This document shows, in pieces, positions 34,901 through 49,900 of a stretch of 64,000 nucleotides of DNA. The stretch is taken from positions 9,098,501 through 9,162,500 of the forward strand of contig CM036633.1 in assembly GCA_020746105.1 (NCBI GenBank), in the 5' to 3' direction. Under the pieces are notes generated by a model. That model was not told where the DNA came from and did no database searches. It saw only the letters and a list, made by a program, of their open reading frames with translations. The first letter of the stretch is position 1. Every line of letters begins with the position of its first letter. The stretch is from Trogon surrucura. Its lineage: Eukaryota > Chordata > Aves > Trogoniformes > Trogonidae. The position numbers and the translations under genes are program-made.

Positions 34901-37900
34901 ATGTTCAGTATTCAACTGGACAAGACCCTGAGCAACCAATCCTGTTGGACGTGTTCTGAGCGAGAGACTGGGCCCCGTGAGCTCCAGAGACCCTTTCCAA
35001 TGCACCTGTTCTGATTTCATCATTTCTGCAGTCCGGCATGAATGTAACGTGTTACTACTTGTACTAGTACTAAATCAACCCCAAGTAAAGAATCAGTCCT
35101 GTAACGTGGAAGTTCCAAGACGCAACATTCATTCAGGTTTCTGTAATCCTGCCAGCTCACTGTGAAGTGTCTTTACTCCTTTGTATAGGCACAGTCCTAT
35201 GGCCTTACTATAGACGTAAAAACGGTCGATTAAGGATTTAAAATGGCAAATGGTCAGACATGTCTGCAACTTGTTACTCCATTTCTTCTCAAGCAGAGGT
35301 TCCAAATTCTTCGCAAAACAGATTCGGAGCGTGTGACATTTCCTTTGGTAGCAAATATTTCTGGAGAAGTAGCAGTCAATCACGTCCCAAAACCCAAAAT
35401 TCTGAGACACCTGAATAAACATTTACATTTGTGGTTTCAAAGGCCTATTAGTTTGTTTCTCAGTGTCTCAGACTTTAGGGAAATTTATTTCCAGAACTGA
35501 ATGGTAACGTTCCTTTGCCAGAGTGGCTATTACAAGACCAAGCAGTCTGCAAACTCTGCTGAGCTTTTGTAATTTTCAGCTATGCAATATATACGGTCAA
35601 ACTACACCTATTTATTTAATTCTATTCAATTTTCTTGAAGTGTTAGTATTTTGGCATTATTATAAGGAAAAGTTTTTCACTGTGTATGTCTTCATGGTAA
35701 TAAATGTAATGAAATAACTATAGCTAGTGAATACTAAGTGAGTATAGAATAATTGACTGACTGGAAAATAACTTGCTTGTTGAATCCATGCCTAGATTAG
35801 AACTTTGAAAGATTATATTAATACAGTAAAAGTGGCACAATCTTCAGACTAACCTGTAGGAGTCTCTGTAACTCATTGTGTCATGTCCAGAGTCTTCCTG
35901 GTCCTCCTCAGAAACTTTGAAACAGACCTTCTTGATTCCACCATGCTCAGCTTTGTCAGGATCACTTTCTTCTGCTCCCAGGGAAGGTGGAGATGTCTCC
36001 TCAGTAGATGGTGGCTCACAGGCACCCCCTCGTGTAGGTTCTGTTATGGTGGACAGAAGTCTACAAAAGTAGAAGACAGAGCTCTCAGGGACTGGTGGGT
36101 AGCCCCACAAATGAGGTAGAATGACTAAGGCTGGAATTCAGCTACATGAAATCAGAAGAAACCTTGGCAGCATTTTGGATAGGCTACAGCTACATAAAAT
36201 GGCAAGCTCTGAAAGAGCTTCATGAAAATCCATGAGTCTCAAAAGGTCCTGTTTCCACAGGCATCCTACCTCCATAAGGTACAGTTTCATCACTGTAACC
36301 GTGGTGGCCTGAAAGGCTTGGGTTTAACTCACCAAACCCTCCCTTCCTCCATCCAAGGTGCTGAGTGTCTGCTCTGGGGCAGTGTCTCAGCTCACTGGCT
36401 CCACCCGGCAGCTACTGCCCTTTCTTACACACAATGGAGCCACAGCTCCATGTGCTTTCCAGTTAGTTCAGGTTTTGGTGCGTGATGGGCTCTTCTTTTT
36501 TGTTACTGGGATTCCTGGAAGTGGCTGTGAGTAGCTTAGGGCATCTCATGGCCTCCTCCCACACAGATCACCCCTGCAGTCCCTGCTACCAAAACCCTGC
36601 CAGCAATGAGTACACAGAGGCAGTACTTAAATCCTTCATTACTACTACTATGAGACCCATGATGAGAAAAAGGCAAAAAGATGGAAGAAGAACATAGGTG
36701 CCATAGACACAGATGCTTGAAATCACAAGTTTTGCTTAGTCTGCCTTACGACAAAATCTCAAGGGGAGAGATTCCGTCTATAGGGAATTCTCAAACTGCT
36801 GTCAGCACCAAACAGATCGTTATATATTTGTCAAAACAGGTAAGTGAAACAACGGTTGTTGAATTCGGGTAGACTTCTAGGAGTAAAGGCCAGTAATCTA
36901 TACACAGGTGTGTCTGCACCGGAGTAGGCGTGACACAACCAGCGAGGAGCTGTGATGCAAGTGCACGTGTGAGTACGTGACTGTAAGAGTCTGGCAGTTG
37001 GGGCCGATGGGCACAGGGTTTTCTGAGATTAATGCCTTTGTTCTATCAGAACTGCTGTCTGCAGTGCACAGAGGATTCTTCACTCACTTATTTATCTGAA
37101 TGACATATTGCTTCATTTCCTTCACTGCAATGTCAAGTTTGTTAAAAAGGTGCAAGTACGAGTCCTGTATCTCCCGATCTTCATGTTTCAGCAGAAAACT
37201 GAGTCCCCTTTCTTCCTGAATCGTTCCTCCATTCTGCTGGCGAAAGCTGCCATCAAGATCTCCGTCTTCGGGGGTCAGACATCTCCAGGATGGTGCAGCC
37301 ATAGTGGTGATGCAATGCTGAGTATATGAGACTGGATTTAAGGTACCTACTGAACATTGAAGAGTCTAGTTAGTATGGCTCTCGTGACTTTCCCCATTCC
37401 ATCTAAATAATGATAGTTTAGGATAGGTGGAATTTTAACACGACAAAAAAATTCTTTGCAGCATTATTTAGTTATATTCTATGACAAAAACATTCTTTAA
37501 AAAAAAAAAACGAGACAGAAAGCTTTGTTTTCCCTGGCATGCCAACTAGATGCTTTGAATTTACTGCAGTCCAGAAGCAGGTTAAATTATGGAAGTAACG
37601 ACAGCAGCCGTCCCCACATATACTCATATAGACAACATGGGTAGTATGTTAATAACTTCAGGTTCTCAAGAGTTGGTCTGTGTTATTATTCCAGCTTAAC
37701 AAACATTTACACACACATATATACAAATAAATAGGATTATGCCTTTATGGAAGATAAACAAAATTCCTTTTCACTTAAAAATGATGGTACTTTGCTAACC
37801 ATCTTAACTTGCATTTAATATCTTCAAGTGAGCAGGGCTTCTTTATTGACCTCATTTTGAATAGTCATGCTATTCTTCAGAAGATTGGTTAGTGTACACT

Positions 37901-40900
37901 TCCAAACAGGTGAGATCATGATGAAGAAATGTTGGAACTCAAATAATCAGAAAACAGATCCTCTTGACAGAGTAGAGACTTTCAGCTCCAATGCATGGAA
38001 TTTATTTAGTAATGACAAAAGAAAACAGCACTACAATCTAATTGACTCATGCTTTGCCCCTGAACTAGCCTCTCTTCACAGCACTAGCAGGACTATGAGC
38101 CCCCACCCACTTTGCTTTTAGTCAGTCACCTCTACTAGACGCAAACAATACTCTAGGGCACTTAATTATCATGAGAGGACCACACTGCTTAGCTAGTAAA
38201 AACGTTTGACCATAAGTCTCTATGCCTAAAGGCAGTATTATTTTACAACACAAGGAGGCTGTCATTTTAGCATAAAATTTTAAGGAGGAACAAAGGGTAC
38301 TGGCAAGACTGTGTCTCTTCAGAACTTATTTTGACCTTGCTGAGCAGTGGAAAGACACAACTTTCTATGCAGATACAGTCGGTACAATTTCAAAGTTAAT
38401 TATCACCTTGTTCTGGATCAAGACCAATAATAGAGGGTTTCCGTCCAATGCGAATGCTGAACGACCTCCCTGCTGAGGTAGTGTTTTTGGGGTATGATAC
38501 CTCCATGAGGTTGATGTGGCAGTTGGTGGGGCAGAAATCCACGCTGTTGAGGCAATGTGGTTCCGTGGTGGCTTGCTTGAAGGCTGGGCTCACCTTTGTT
38601 TTCAATTCATCTGCAAACTGGGACAAATAAAGCAAGCGTGTCTTACTTCACTTGCAAAAAAACACGATATTTTTTTAATACAGACAAGCCTGTTCTCTTC
38701 CTGCCTCCTATTCCAGAATCATATGATTTTCTGCTGCAGCTGGAATAACACGTTAAAAAAAAATAAAGCTCATAAAACAGTAAATGAAAGCAATTAGCTA
38801 TACCTTCTAGGACTCTTCAAACAGCTCAGGTAACTGCACAAAAAAGCACACACAGTTCATTTACACTACAATACGCTGTACTTATGTCCATGTTAGATCA
38901 CACACTGATCATTCTGTTGTCATATTTATTTACTGATATGGTAGAAATGAACCTGCAATAATACGTTATAACCCACAGCTCTGACAAGCTGAAAGGAGTC
39001 ATTTACAGAAAAGGTCTTTTTCCTCAAAACTTGCAATTTCAGTAACTTGCAGAGCTGTTTTCATGCCTCTAGGACACCTACACCTGAAGCAGTTCAGATT
39101 CATCTATAAAGAAAACTAAGACAGTTATCACAATGAAGTATTGTCCTGAGACTTCACCAATAACCAGTAGCATTGTACCTCTTGGTAGTTTGTGAGCCTT
39201 CTGCTAATGCTTTCCAGCTTAGTGTCACAGATTTGCCGGAATTCATACTGGGGCATGGTGGCCACAGCACTGCTTAAGGATATAAGCCTTTTGCAGTTCC
39301 TTACGAAGTGATTGTCCTCTGCAGCAAAGGCCTCTAAAATCTAAACAAAAAGACAGGATGTCAATGATATGAGACTTGACAGTGAAGGAAAACACAGTTT
39401 TCTTCCACCAAGTGAATGGCAAAGCCCCCGTGCTGTCATGGCTGAATAAAGCTGCCTTCAGAACAAGTTGCCTTTGTTACCTGAGAACCACTATCCTGTC
39501 TAACCTCCCAGTCACAGAACACTCCTCCAAAAGTTTTAGAATAATTGAAGTGGATCAAAATATCCACTGCATGCTGTCAAAGTTACCTGCTGTGGTGTAG
39601 TACGGGACATAACAATAATGTTACTGGGACGTGACAGAAACATTGAATATTAGCTCATTATTGCCATAGATGACCACAACACCAAGTGCAGTGCTGCTTT
39701 CCAATAGCAGCAGTTCTACTCGATTCCTTTAGTGACCCATCCAGCCTATCAGATGGGAAAAAGCTCCTTGATTTCCTCTCCCATGGTAAAGAAAGTTCTT
39801 GCCTAAAAAGATTCATTCTGAGTATCAGGAAATAGTATGATGCAGATAAAAGTGAGAATTCCCCAGCTGAAGGCTCCCCTCCAGCTACTCAGCAGCTGAG
39901 ATCCTGGAAGCGTTTGCTGACTTGCTCATCCCAAATGAGCTATTATAAGTTGGTGCACTCTAATGAAGAAAACTCCAAGCAGGGTTGAAAAGACCACATG
40001 CTACCTCATCTTAAGAGTCAAGCCACCAAAGAAACGCCTGTATTAATGGCTTCCTTGTTCTATCTAGAAATGAAGCTGGCCATGTATGCTTTCCGGTACC
40101 TTTGCAGTGAGATTGAAGCAACCTTTTGGTTCCACAATTTTCTCCAGGACAAAGGATTTGATTCCTGCACTGCTGACATATTCGTACACCACCCCATGCT
40201 CCAGATGGGTGTTATCCACAGTCAGGCTAATGAGAGGTGTTTCTTCACTGATGACCAGTGGAGCGCTAATGGTCTGCGGTGCTTGGGCTGGAACCAAAAG
40301 AAGTCATTAGAGGTGTCTGGCAGCACACATGAATACAGGCATGTGTAGGGAAGAGAAACCTGTTGAGAGGTATTATTAAACGCAAAGACACGAAGACACA
40401 ACCTTTGGCTCAAGAAGACTCTGAACTACACACTGCAAGAGGTTGGGAGAATATTCCGAAGAAGACATTTGCCGTTGGCCGCTACTGAAGACAGTGACAG
40501 AGGTTTAGACAACCCACATGCTCCAATCCACATTCTGGTGTTCTTCCCCATGTGCGTGCTCACATCCGTGCACAGGACACTACTTCTAGCTCTGTTCAGC
40601 ATTCAGACACACAGACCCAAGCAGAAGCCTTCAAAGGGAAGTGAAGTGTGCTCATCTCAGAGTCCTGTCTGTAATGACCCCCTGGAAGACTCACACTTTT
40701 CTGTCCAAATGTGGGAAATGCTCCAGAGGCATGTCCTGTGCAGCTGTAAGACTGAGATGGCAGGGCAGGGGTGGGGTGAGGAGATGATATTTTTTACACA
40801 CAGCAATGCTGTTGTCACTAGAGACCAGGTTTAAAGTTAAGAGATAGATTGAGATTTGCCAGGGAATTGCTCACATGCCTCTACCAGGGCACTGCTCCAG

Positions 40901-43900
40901 CTGTTCCACCATGGAGCTGCACCGTTTGGCCATTAGATTACCAGGCTCACCAGACCTTAGATGGGATCCACACAGATGTGCATCTGCTCCTGGAGAAACT
41001 GTGAAGAGTTCAGGCTCTGTCCTCTGGACTGTATTCTCCCCTAACATCTACTTCTCCGAGTAAGCTCTCAACATGAAGATAAGGCAGTGTTCTTTATGAG
41101 TTACACTTATCTAAGTTGGAGGAAATGCACTCACACTTTTTGCTGACACAGTGCTAACGTGCTCTGAAAACTTGCTCCAGATGAAAGTAATGAAAAATCT
41201 TAATCTTAAATCACCAAAACCATAGATAATTCTAGGTGGATTCACTTGTAGACCTCCCCCCTCCAGCTGCTACCACCCATAAATTCCTGGTTTGCAGGGG
41301 CAACCAAATGGTTATAAAAATGCTGAGCCTTTTCGTTCCAGAAACTGGCTTCCTTGTAAAAATCAGAGAGACACAGGGTATGATCTCTGTGTTTACCTCG
41401 GTTTTCTTTTTCTCTTCCCCTGAATAAACTGCAGCATAAGAGTACTTCCTCTGGCAGGCCTCATTCTATTACAAAACTTTACTACGACAAAAAAATATTC
41501 TACACCAATAATCACACTTCATATTTCTGCAGTTTTCCTTCCTGAAGCCCCTGAATCATTCCTAAGTTTCCTTTCCCCGTGAGAATCTTTACCTGATTCC
41601 TGCTGGCTGTGTTGACAGGGATCCAATTCTGCACCTCCTTGCAGCAAGGAGTCTTCTTTGCTGGGGCCCGGGTGACTGCCGTTCAGATACGCAGTGGATG
41701 CTGCCTGCTGAACTCTGTCCTCTTCAGCATCTTCAAGTGTTCTGTACACCCACTGGTACAATCCCTTTCAAGAGACAGCAGCTTCAGCTATGACCTCAGT
41801 AAAAATGCCCAATCTCTGTGTTTGGGCTACAAAGGTAAATCTATCAATTTTGTATCACCAAATATTTGGGGTTGGAAGGGACCTCGGGAGATCATTGAGT
41901 CCAACCCCCCTGCCAGAGCAGGACCACAGAATCTAGGGCAGATCACACAGATTCTGTGGTATCTTCTATGTTGGCTGAAGTATCAACATTCCACCAGCTT
42001 TCCTCTGAACTTCAGAGAAAATCTACATCAGGATCTGTGGGAACTTCTAGTTTTAGCAATAGTTAATAATATTTAGTGTATGAATTAGCATACGTATTAT
42101 TTGTAAATGTTTTGCAACTACAGATAACTGTAATCAGCTCCCTCAGTCGCATGAGGATCTTGGCATGGGAATAAGTAAGTCAAATGAGACATGTATACAT
42201 TGTTTTTCTGAATATTCAGTGAGCATAAAGGCACAGAAGCGGAGGACAGAAGGGCAGGAATTAATATACTTCCTTTGAGGTTTTGTATTCATACCAGTGC
42301 TTCCTGTTGCCTGGTCCTGTAGGCTGTGAAGTGCTCCAGAACTTCGATATAATTTCCATGTGTTGCATTATTGCCATTAACTTTCAAAATACACTGCCCT
42401 GGATGAAGGCCGACAGCTGCAGCCTCAGAACCTGAAAAATCAACAGGAGAGGAGTTAAGACAGTAAGGCCATCTGACTATGGAAGAGAACACCGAAAAGT
42501 GTGCCAAGGATTTCTGGTTAAGAAGAGCCAGTTGAATGCTGTCATGGTTCTTGCTACTACATACTTATTCCAAGAGCTTTGTTGTAGAAGGAAAATATCA
42601 TGAATTCATTCTTCATTTTTTTAATAGTGCTGGGAAAAAACAGGACCTCTTAGATCTAAATGGATTCATGCTAGAAACAGAAATTCCTGTGAGAAATCAT
42701 CTGGGATTCTTACACGGTTCTTCTAGCCTTATTGCACTAGCCGGGGTCTTGCTTAAACGTAAACAGTTATATTTGTTTCAGCTTGTCACACTTGAAAAAC
42801 ATAGAACACTTGCATGTTATGCAATTTGCCATGGCCTGAGAAAAAGACTATGAAGTACTTAAAACTACAGTAAGTCTGAAGTGCAATAACCAACTTCAGT
42901 GAATTTATCCCAGATTCATGGGAACAAGACTCAGACCCAAAACCTGCTCCTAGAAATCACCTAGAAAGGTGATTAATTTTTCGAAGATACCATCATTTAA
43001 AAGGCAATTTGCCTTTTGCTAGCAAAATCCTGAAAAAGGATAATCTTTCTAGCTGGCACTTCCAGTTCGCACTCCTCAGACTGCTGAAGCGTGGCTATAG
43101 GTGCTGTTATGAATGAATATAATAAATGTGCCTCTCCGAGAACATTGTTGCATTTAGGTGCTGCCTGTTGTCATTACACAAATTGGATATATATAGCTGG
43201 ATATAGGTATTTGTTCTGAAGGAAGGAAGTGGTACATGTCTGAAAGGTCGTATTTTCTGCATTTGTTGAAAATAAAGGTTAGAGCTGTCCTTTATTTTTA
43301 GCTCAGTTAACATTTCAGTCACGGAAGCAGTAAATATCTCTTGTCAAACTGTGCTTTCTCCTTTTAAAAAGACCAAGGAAAGCAGTTTCCCTCTATCGTA
43401 TGCTGGTTATTTATAGCAGTATACGCCAATGTAAAGGGAGAAGTAGTTTTCAAGTCTTAAATCAAGCTTTCTGATGCCCATTAAACATGATCTGTCTCCC
43501 AACCTGCTGATCCCACAGCACACTCAGAACTACAAGCTTAACTGTAGCACAGCTCCTCTGCTTACCTCTTCCTACTGCATGAACATACGGTGGTGCTGCT
43601 CCTCGTATCTGAAAGCAAAGTGTTTCAGGACAATCCGGGATTTTAATAATCCTGCAGGTAAATCAAGGAGAAGAGAAAGCAGCATTTTAAATTAGGTTGC
43701 CAGAGCTCTGGGCAGTTCTAACAACAGCTTTCCCTGGTGTTTACAACCATGTTTTGTATTAAAGAAAGCACCCGTAATTTACAAATAAATAGTCCTGAAG
43801 AAATCATCCACTCCATCCTCATTCTCCAAAGCAGATAGGAGAGTCTCTTTGCTAATTAAAATCTAGCACTTCAAAATGTATTATATCTTTAAGTGAAAAG

Positions 43901-46900
43901 CACAGGACAGAATTTTTTTATGGTATTTAAATTGATTTCCATTTCTAGGCAAACTTGGTGCAGCTGTGCTGACTTACACCAGCTGAGGATCTTTTCCATT
44001 AAAAAAAAATAGACTGGACAAGACATCCTGGACTAGAATTCAGCACCAGGTGCCCATTGAGACGTTCAATTCTATGGCAAATTCTGAGATTGCAGAATCT
44101 AATGATGCACAAGACATTAACAGGGCCAAGCCTCATTATAAGATACAATTATGGACTAAAAAACTCTAAGGGCTGATATCGTTAGAGTCATCCAAAAATA
44201 AACCAAGCTTTAATATGGTGGAAATTGCTTTTCTTAGCACATACGTTAGACTCTGAGAAGCTTCACACCTGAGACAGAATGATAGTTCTTGTGATTCAGT
44301 TCTCTTTGTGCACAAGGAAACCAAAAGTTAAATGCAGTTTAAAGAGAACACATCCTAACCTGCTGTAGAAGCACAAAGTTCATCGCTAAAAACAAGCCAA
44401 GACTTGTATCTTTCATTTAAGTTATCTGTCTTCCCATTGAACAGCTTCTGCATAGCAAAGTGTTTACACAGTTTTCACTACAAAATGTAGACGAGATATT
44501 CAGTAATTAACATTTCTAGATGAACTTCTCTGTCTGCCCATCTTGGCACTTACTCTTTTGATTTGATGGCTACCAGAAGCCTGAGCGGCCTTCGTGAGCA
44601 GAAGGACTGGTTTAAGATGGTTTCCACTTCTGAATACGGGCGTAGGAATATTAGGTCCTCATTGATGGAATAGATTTTTCTTCCTGTCTGCAGGCCAGCC
44701 ATCTGCAAATGAAACAAACACCACAGAAAACTTCGGCTCATCGGCAGCATCTCTGGAAGTTCCGGCTCCAACGTTCAACTGTTCTTTACTTACGGACACT
44801 CCCTGGGTTACTGTCATACGGAATACTGTATACACAGTGCTGGTTCATCAAATCATTTGTCAGCCTCTCTTAAAGTTGTCTGCATTTATGTAAAACAAAG
44901 AGATTCCACCAGTATCTGTACAAAAATGCCACTTATTTTGCAATGGATGTATCTTCATACTTTTCTGCTACATTTTTTTTTAATAACTATTAAAAATGGA
45001 GACTATAAAAAAAGGGAGGGGGTACAACACACTGAAAAACAGAGGACTGTAAGTGACTGCAATTCCCAGAGTCATACAGAAGTGTGACTTCTCACCACTC
45101 ACAGCTCAGGCACAAGGAGCCAAGGACACAGTTTTCAACAATGAGCCACGCAAAATCAATCTATACCTAGTCACGTAAGTAAATGTAACCTGTTTTTAAG
45201 TGCTGAAAAACTGTATCTGCTCTCCACAGCTGACAACATCCCCTGTGTACCTGTAAATAAAATTTTTCATCTTTATTTTTTTTCAAAATGATCTCTAAAA
45301 TGGATAGTAGGGATCAATAGGAATAGAGATCTTAAGATAGAATTTGACAGACTTTGGTTTATAACTCAGTGGAAATTTCTCCTATTTGCATTTACTTACA
45401 TTGATGAGTTTATTATAAAGTAATAATTATTATGTAAATTTCTGAAGTCATTATGTTTTAGGCCTGATTTTCCCAAGTACCTCACGTGCTTAATGTATGA
45501 GCAATTACACAGAATCACACTCTTTGCATACCTGCAATCATTCGGCCTGCGGGTGACCTCTTTATATTCCTAACTTCTTTCTTGTGTGTACAGGACACCT
45601 CTCTGCACACACAATCAGCAAATCCATGAACGTACGAGGTACCAAGTCACATAATACACCCTACAAACTACCAACTTTCAAATAAAACCCCAATACCCTA
45701 CTGGGATATAACTAAGCAGGCTGAGGAAGATTAGACAGCGTATCTGTAACATTAAAGACTCTACAGTGTCACAGAGCTCCTGAATCACGGATGCTCCTTA
45801 CGACAACTCACTGCAGTTGCCTGGATCCGGGCCACTGTTTTTTCCCGGATGCCAGCCGCTTGCTATTTGCTGTTCATCTGCATGGCCACTGGCCAACTGG
45901 CTGCTTGTTGGACACGCTGTGCTCAAACACCAGACATCTGCTCGTCAGTTGGCTGCTCAGAGTAAGACAGCAACCGCACCTCCCAAAAGGATAATTTTTT
46001 TCACTGTTGCTTCCTTCTGATGGAGCAATTTCATAGACCAGCTCCATTTTAAAAACCTCTGGGGATAAGTGCAGCTACAATTAACCTGGAAGGAAGCTGG
46101 ATTAGAAAGGAAGATGAGGAGACACTGACTTCAGAAAGTCTTTGTGAAGACGCCTGAGCTTGGGACAGGCAAGGGACGTGCCACAGTCCGCATCGGCCAT
46201 GTGACCTTGTGTGACCCTCCATCTAGGTGAGCTGAGCAAGTGCCAACAGTCACAGGAGCATGGGGGGACAATTCCCATGGTAAGAGTCTGGGGCTAAGAG
46301 CTGCTCATCGTGCAGGATCAGGACAGAAAGTGCATGAGCAGTGTCTGCTACAGCACTGTTCTATCTAAGGGCCAAAACCAAGAAGCTGGACACACACGTC
46401 AGACAAAAGAGTTCCCAAACTGCAGCTCAGGTATGCTATCAGGGCAGGAATTCCATGTTCCTGCAACTCTTTTCTTAACAACTTTTAAACACGGTTTGGC
46501 AACTGCTTCTGGCATAGGCAAATCTAACAGCTCACAAAACAGTTTCTAAAAAATCTTGAGAAGCCAAAACGACACCAAGAATAGAAAGAACAGAGCTAGG
46601 CAATTCTGATTTTGAATAAAAACCCCAAAGATGCTTATTGCACATGTAGGAAGTTCACTGGTGTGTGCTGCCACAAGGTGTACATGAAAATTTTGTTCCA
46701 GGTGCACTAGGAAGAAGTGATCACAATCCCAGACTCAAAGAGAAGGTGTTAATCTTGAATAAATCCATGGAAGTAATAGATTTTTTCCGCACTTAATTGG
46801 TGAACCTGGAAACTTATTCTGGCCTAAATGAATGCAATGAAACACATTACTGCTGGACATCAGGTCTTTGCAGAATGAGCTGACAGCTCTCTGGTTCAGA

Positions 46901-49900
46901 GAGATGCAGGTTTAGTAATTTTCTGGAGCAATATTTTAAGATCAAATTGAAAAGATGGGCTCATAGACAGATAGTTTGTCTTGGAAAATCAAGAAAAAGA
47001 TTCCTCAGAAAATTGTGTGCTTCTGCTGTCTTAAAACACAACAGATTTGCAGGATATTCCCCAGGCATCCAGCCAAGGAAAAGGCAGAAGGATTATCTGT
47101 CAGGCAATGGTTTACAGCAGAGGTTTAGATTAATAAAATTTGTGGCCAACCTATGTTGATTTTGAACATGAGGTAGAGCATAGGATTGGTTGCTTTGATG
47201 ACCATAAAAAGAATGAGAATCAGGAATACTGAAAGAATTTGAATATTAAACTTCAGTTCAAAATTCCTTCTTGTTTGACATCCTCAACTTGCTAAAATCA
47301 GTTTGTTCACTTCAGTTGTTTGCACGGGGCAAGTTATCCAAGAGCTCTCTGCGGCCTAAAGCAGTGACCAACTAATGAATGTGGACATTAAAAATATTCT
47401 GTAATGGTTGCCGTGGACTTTTAACCAGAAGTACTGTCTGTGTGCTGCCACAATTTATTGTGAGACCTCATTTAGCTCTCGCTTATATTCACAGGTGCTA
47501 AAAGGCACCTAGCTAGCTCTTTAAAAAATAAGCTTTCAGTCTGTCTGTGCCTTATTTCAGTAAATGGAGGATCACTTTGTGTTATCCACTCAGGGAGATA
47601 AATGAGTGCATGCATTTTGAGGAAAAAAAAAATTACAAAACTAAAAATATAGCTCTCACTCACATAAACCTGTTTCTAACTGAACGCCTTTGCTATTGCA
47701 AAAGAAATGTTACTTTCCTTTCCTCCCCAAATTTCAGTTGCTAATGAACCTGAGGCATGCTAACATCATGCAGATACTGCTGTTGTTCTTCCACTACCAA
47801 AAAATGTTCAGCAAGTCATCCAAAGATGCCAAAATACCTCACAATTTACAGAAAGTTTAATACCATGGGAATTACAGAAGATACTCAATTTCCTACTAGC
47901 TGCCTTGAAAACAAAAAAGTCTTTAAAAGGATGGGGTTTTACCTTTTCAAAGCACTGAAATATTCTTAGGTACCAAAGCCAAAATATTTACGAATGTCAG
48001 GTCTTACCTCTGCTGAAGACCCTCGTCGAACTGATTTCACCACAATTGCTTTGTTCTTTTCTTCTATGTCAAATCCATAGTCATCCTCTTCTGGTAAAAT
48101 CTTAAAAAAAGCAGCAGGTAATGCTCCATAAATACGCAGTTAGCCAAACAGCTGAAGGACGGAGATGAGAAACTGGAGCTTTCAATGTAAACCATGATTC
48201 AAACAGACTTGAGTATCTCAAGGCTGAAAGGAACTAATAAGTCATTTCGTCTGATCTCCTACATAACATAAGCCATAAAATTTAACCTAGTTATTTCTGC
48301 ATTAAGCCCTTATTATACTAAAGCAGAATTTCCAGAGAGTTACCAAGTTATGACCTGAAGTTTTTAAAAAGAATCTATTCCTGCCCTTGAGAGTTTGTTC
48401 CAATGATAATCAACTCTGCTATCAGAAACTCCATTTGATTTAACTTCTAGCCCTTCATTAGATCTTTCACTTTCAGATTGCAGAACACATCAATATTCAG
48501 TATCTTCCATTAGTGAATGTACTTCTAGATCAAAGTGTAGTCGTTTATTTATTTTTTAAAATACATCCCCCCTACCCAATAATGAACAATCTATGAGTCC
48601 ATCTTAGCTATTGGTTTCAGCTAAATTGTTATCGATAATACTGCACACTGTATAAATCTGCACCACAACACTCAGTCTGCTGGATTTAATTCTGCATGAT
48701 CAGTGAGAGAGCAATTTCTGACATCTATAGCTCCTTCCTCTAGAGAACAGGCATATAAGCTTTGTGTTAAGGAAAAAACAGAAGACTCGGGTCATGTGCT
48801 GAGTCCACACCTTTCAGAGTTGACAGAAGACGCGGTAGTTCTCACTGCTGAGAATCTGCTTCCTCTTACTTACACTGAGTTCACGCAGACCTGCCTTATA
48901 AATATCTTTTAAAATATCTTTTAAAATCACGACAAATATGTGTTTCGCTCATCCTTCTCTAGTGGTTTATTAACAATGAAAAAAAAGCTTAACAAGTCAT
49001 TTTCCATGTTAAAAAAATCAAGCAAGCTTGGCCGCTGGTAAATGGACAAGTGGAAATTCTACCTGATAAACATCTTGCATGTGAGCAAACAGCGAACAGG
49101 ACACTTTTAAGAGCCATCTGATAAATTACAGCTAAGCTAAAAGGAAAAATAAAGCTATCTATAATCTAGCATGTACCTGGGGGAAAAAATTAGTAAGAAT
49201 TAGTGAGAACTATTTCCTTGATTCTGATGATTCCTGAACTATCTTAAAATACTGTCCTTTATCTATTTAAGTCAATGCCATCAGCTTATAAGCTTTGTCC
49301 TTTTACAGGAATTCACCTTAGAAAAGAAAATAATTAGAATCATTCTTTCCTGCAGAAGCCATACAGCCATGTTAAAACAATGCACGACATAATATATTTG
49401 CAGGAAAAAAAATCCTCCCCAGATGATGTTCAGATTAAATGATGGACTGGAAAGTAAAAACAGAAACTTAAATGGTATCTTGGATGCAGCTACTGTTACT
49501 ATGTATGAAGATCTTTCATATGCTATTATTTTTAATAACCTACTGTTCTCTGTTCATTAGTAGTGTAAAAATGTATTGTCTGAAAGCAAAAAATCAAAAT
49601 ACTTTTAAGAAGCCCCAAGTGCATCAACATTAGGAACTCTATCACCATGCTGTAAAGAAATAAATCTCACATTCTCCAGTACTGGGGACACTCTCTTATG
49701 AAAAGGGAGACTATAGATAATATTCAAGATGCAGTACCTGGAGAAGGCAATGATTCATTCTTTATTATAAAGCAGTAACACCTTGCAATTCCACAGCTGA
49801 ACACCATTCATCCCTAAGGAGTCCAAAGCAATTAACTAACTTGCCACCTACAAGAATTATTTCTGTGCCCCTGAAATCCAATCAGTCTTTTTCAAATGCA

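Larger units (their letters stand above)
37347..43565 (-). other. PREX1: PREX1 introns of 0.5-1.3 kb between 37347 and 43565
   Basis: Six introns separate the seven exons between 37088 and 43651. Apart from a CR1 tail at about 41861-41960 they show only unique AT-rich sequence. The 155-codon plus-strand frame at 41609-42076 is antisense to a PREX1 exon and runs into the CR1 copy, so it is not taken as a gene. Confidence 0.75.

Noticed and set aside
41609-42076. 155-codon plus-strand open frame
   Set aside because: It is antisense to a verified PREX1 exon (41593-41764) and its second half runs into a CR1 fragment.
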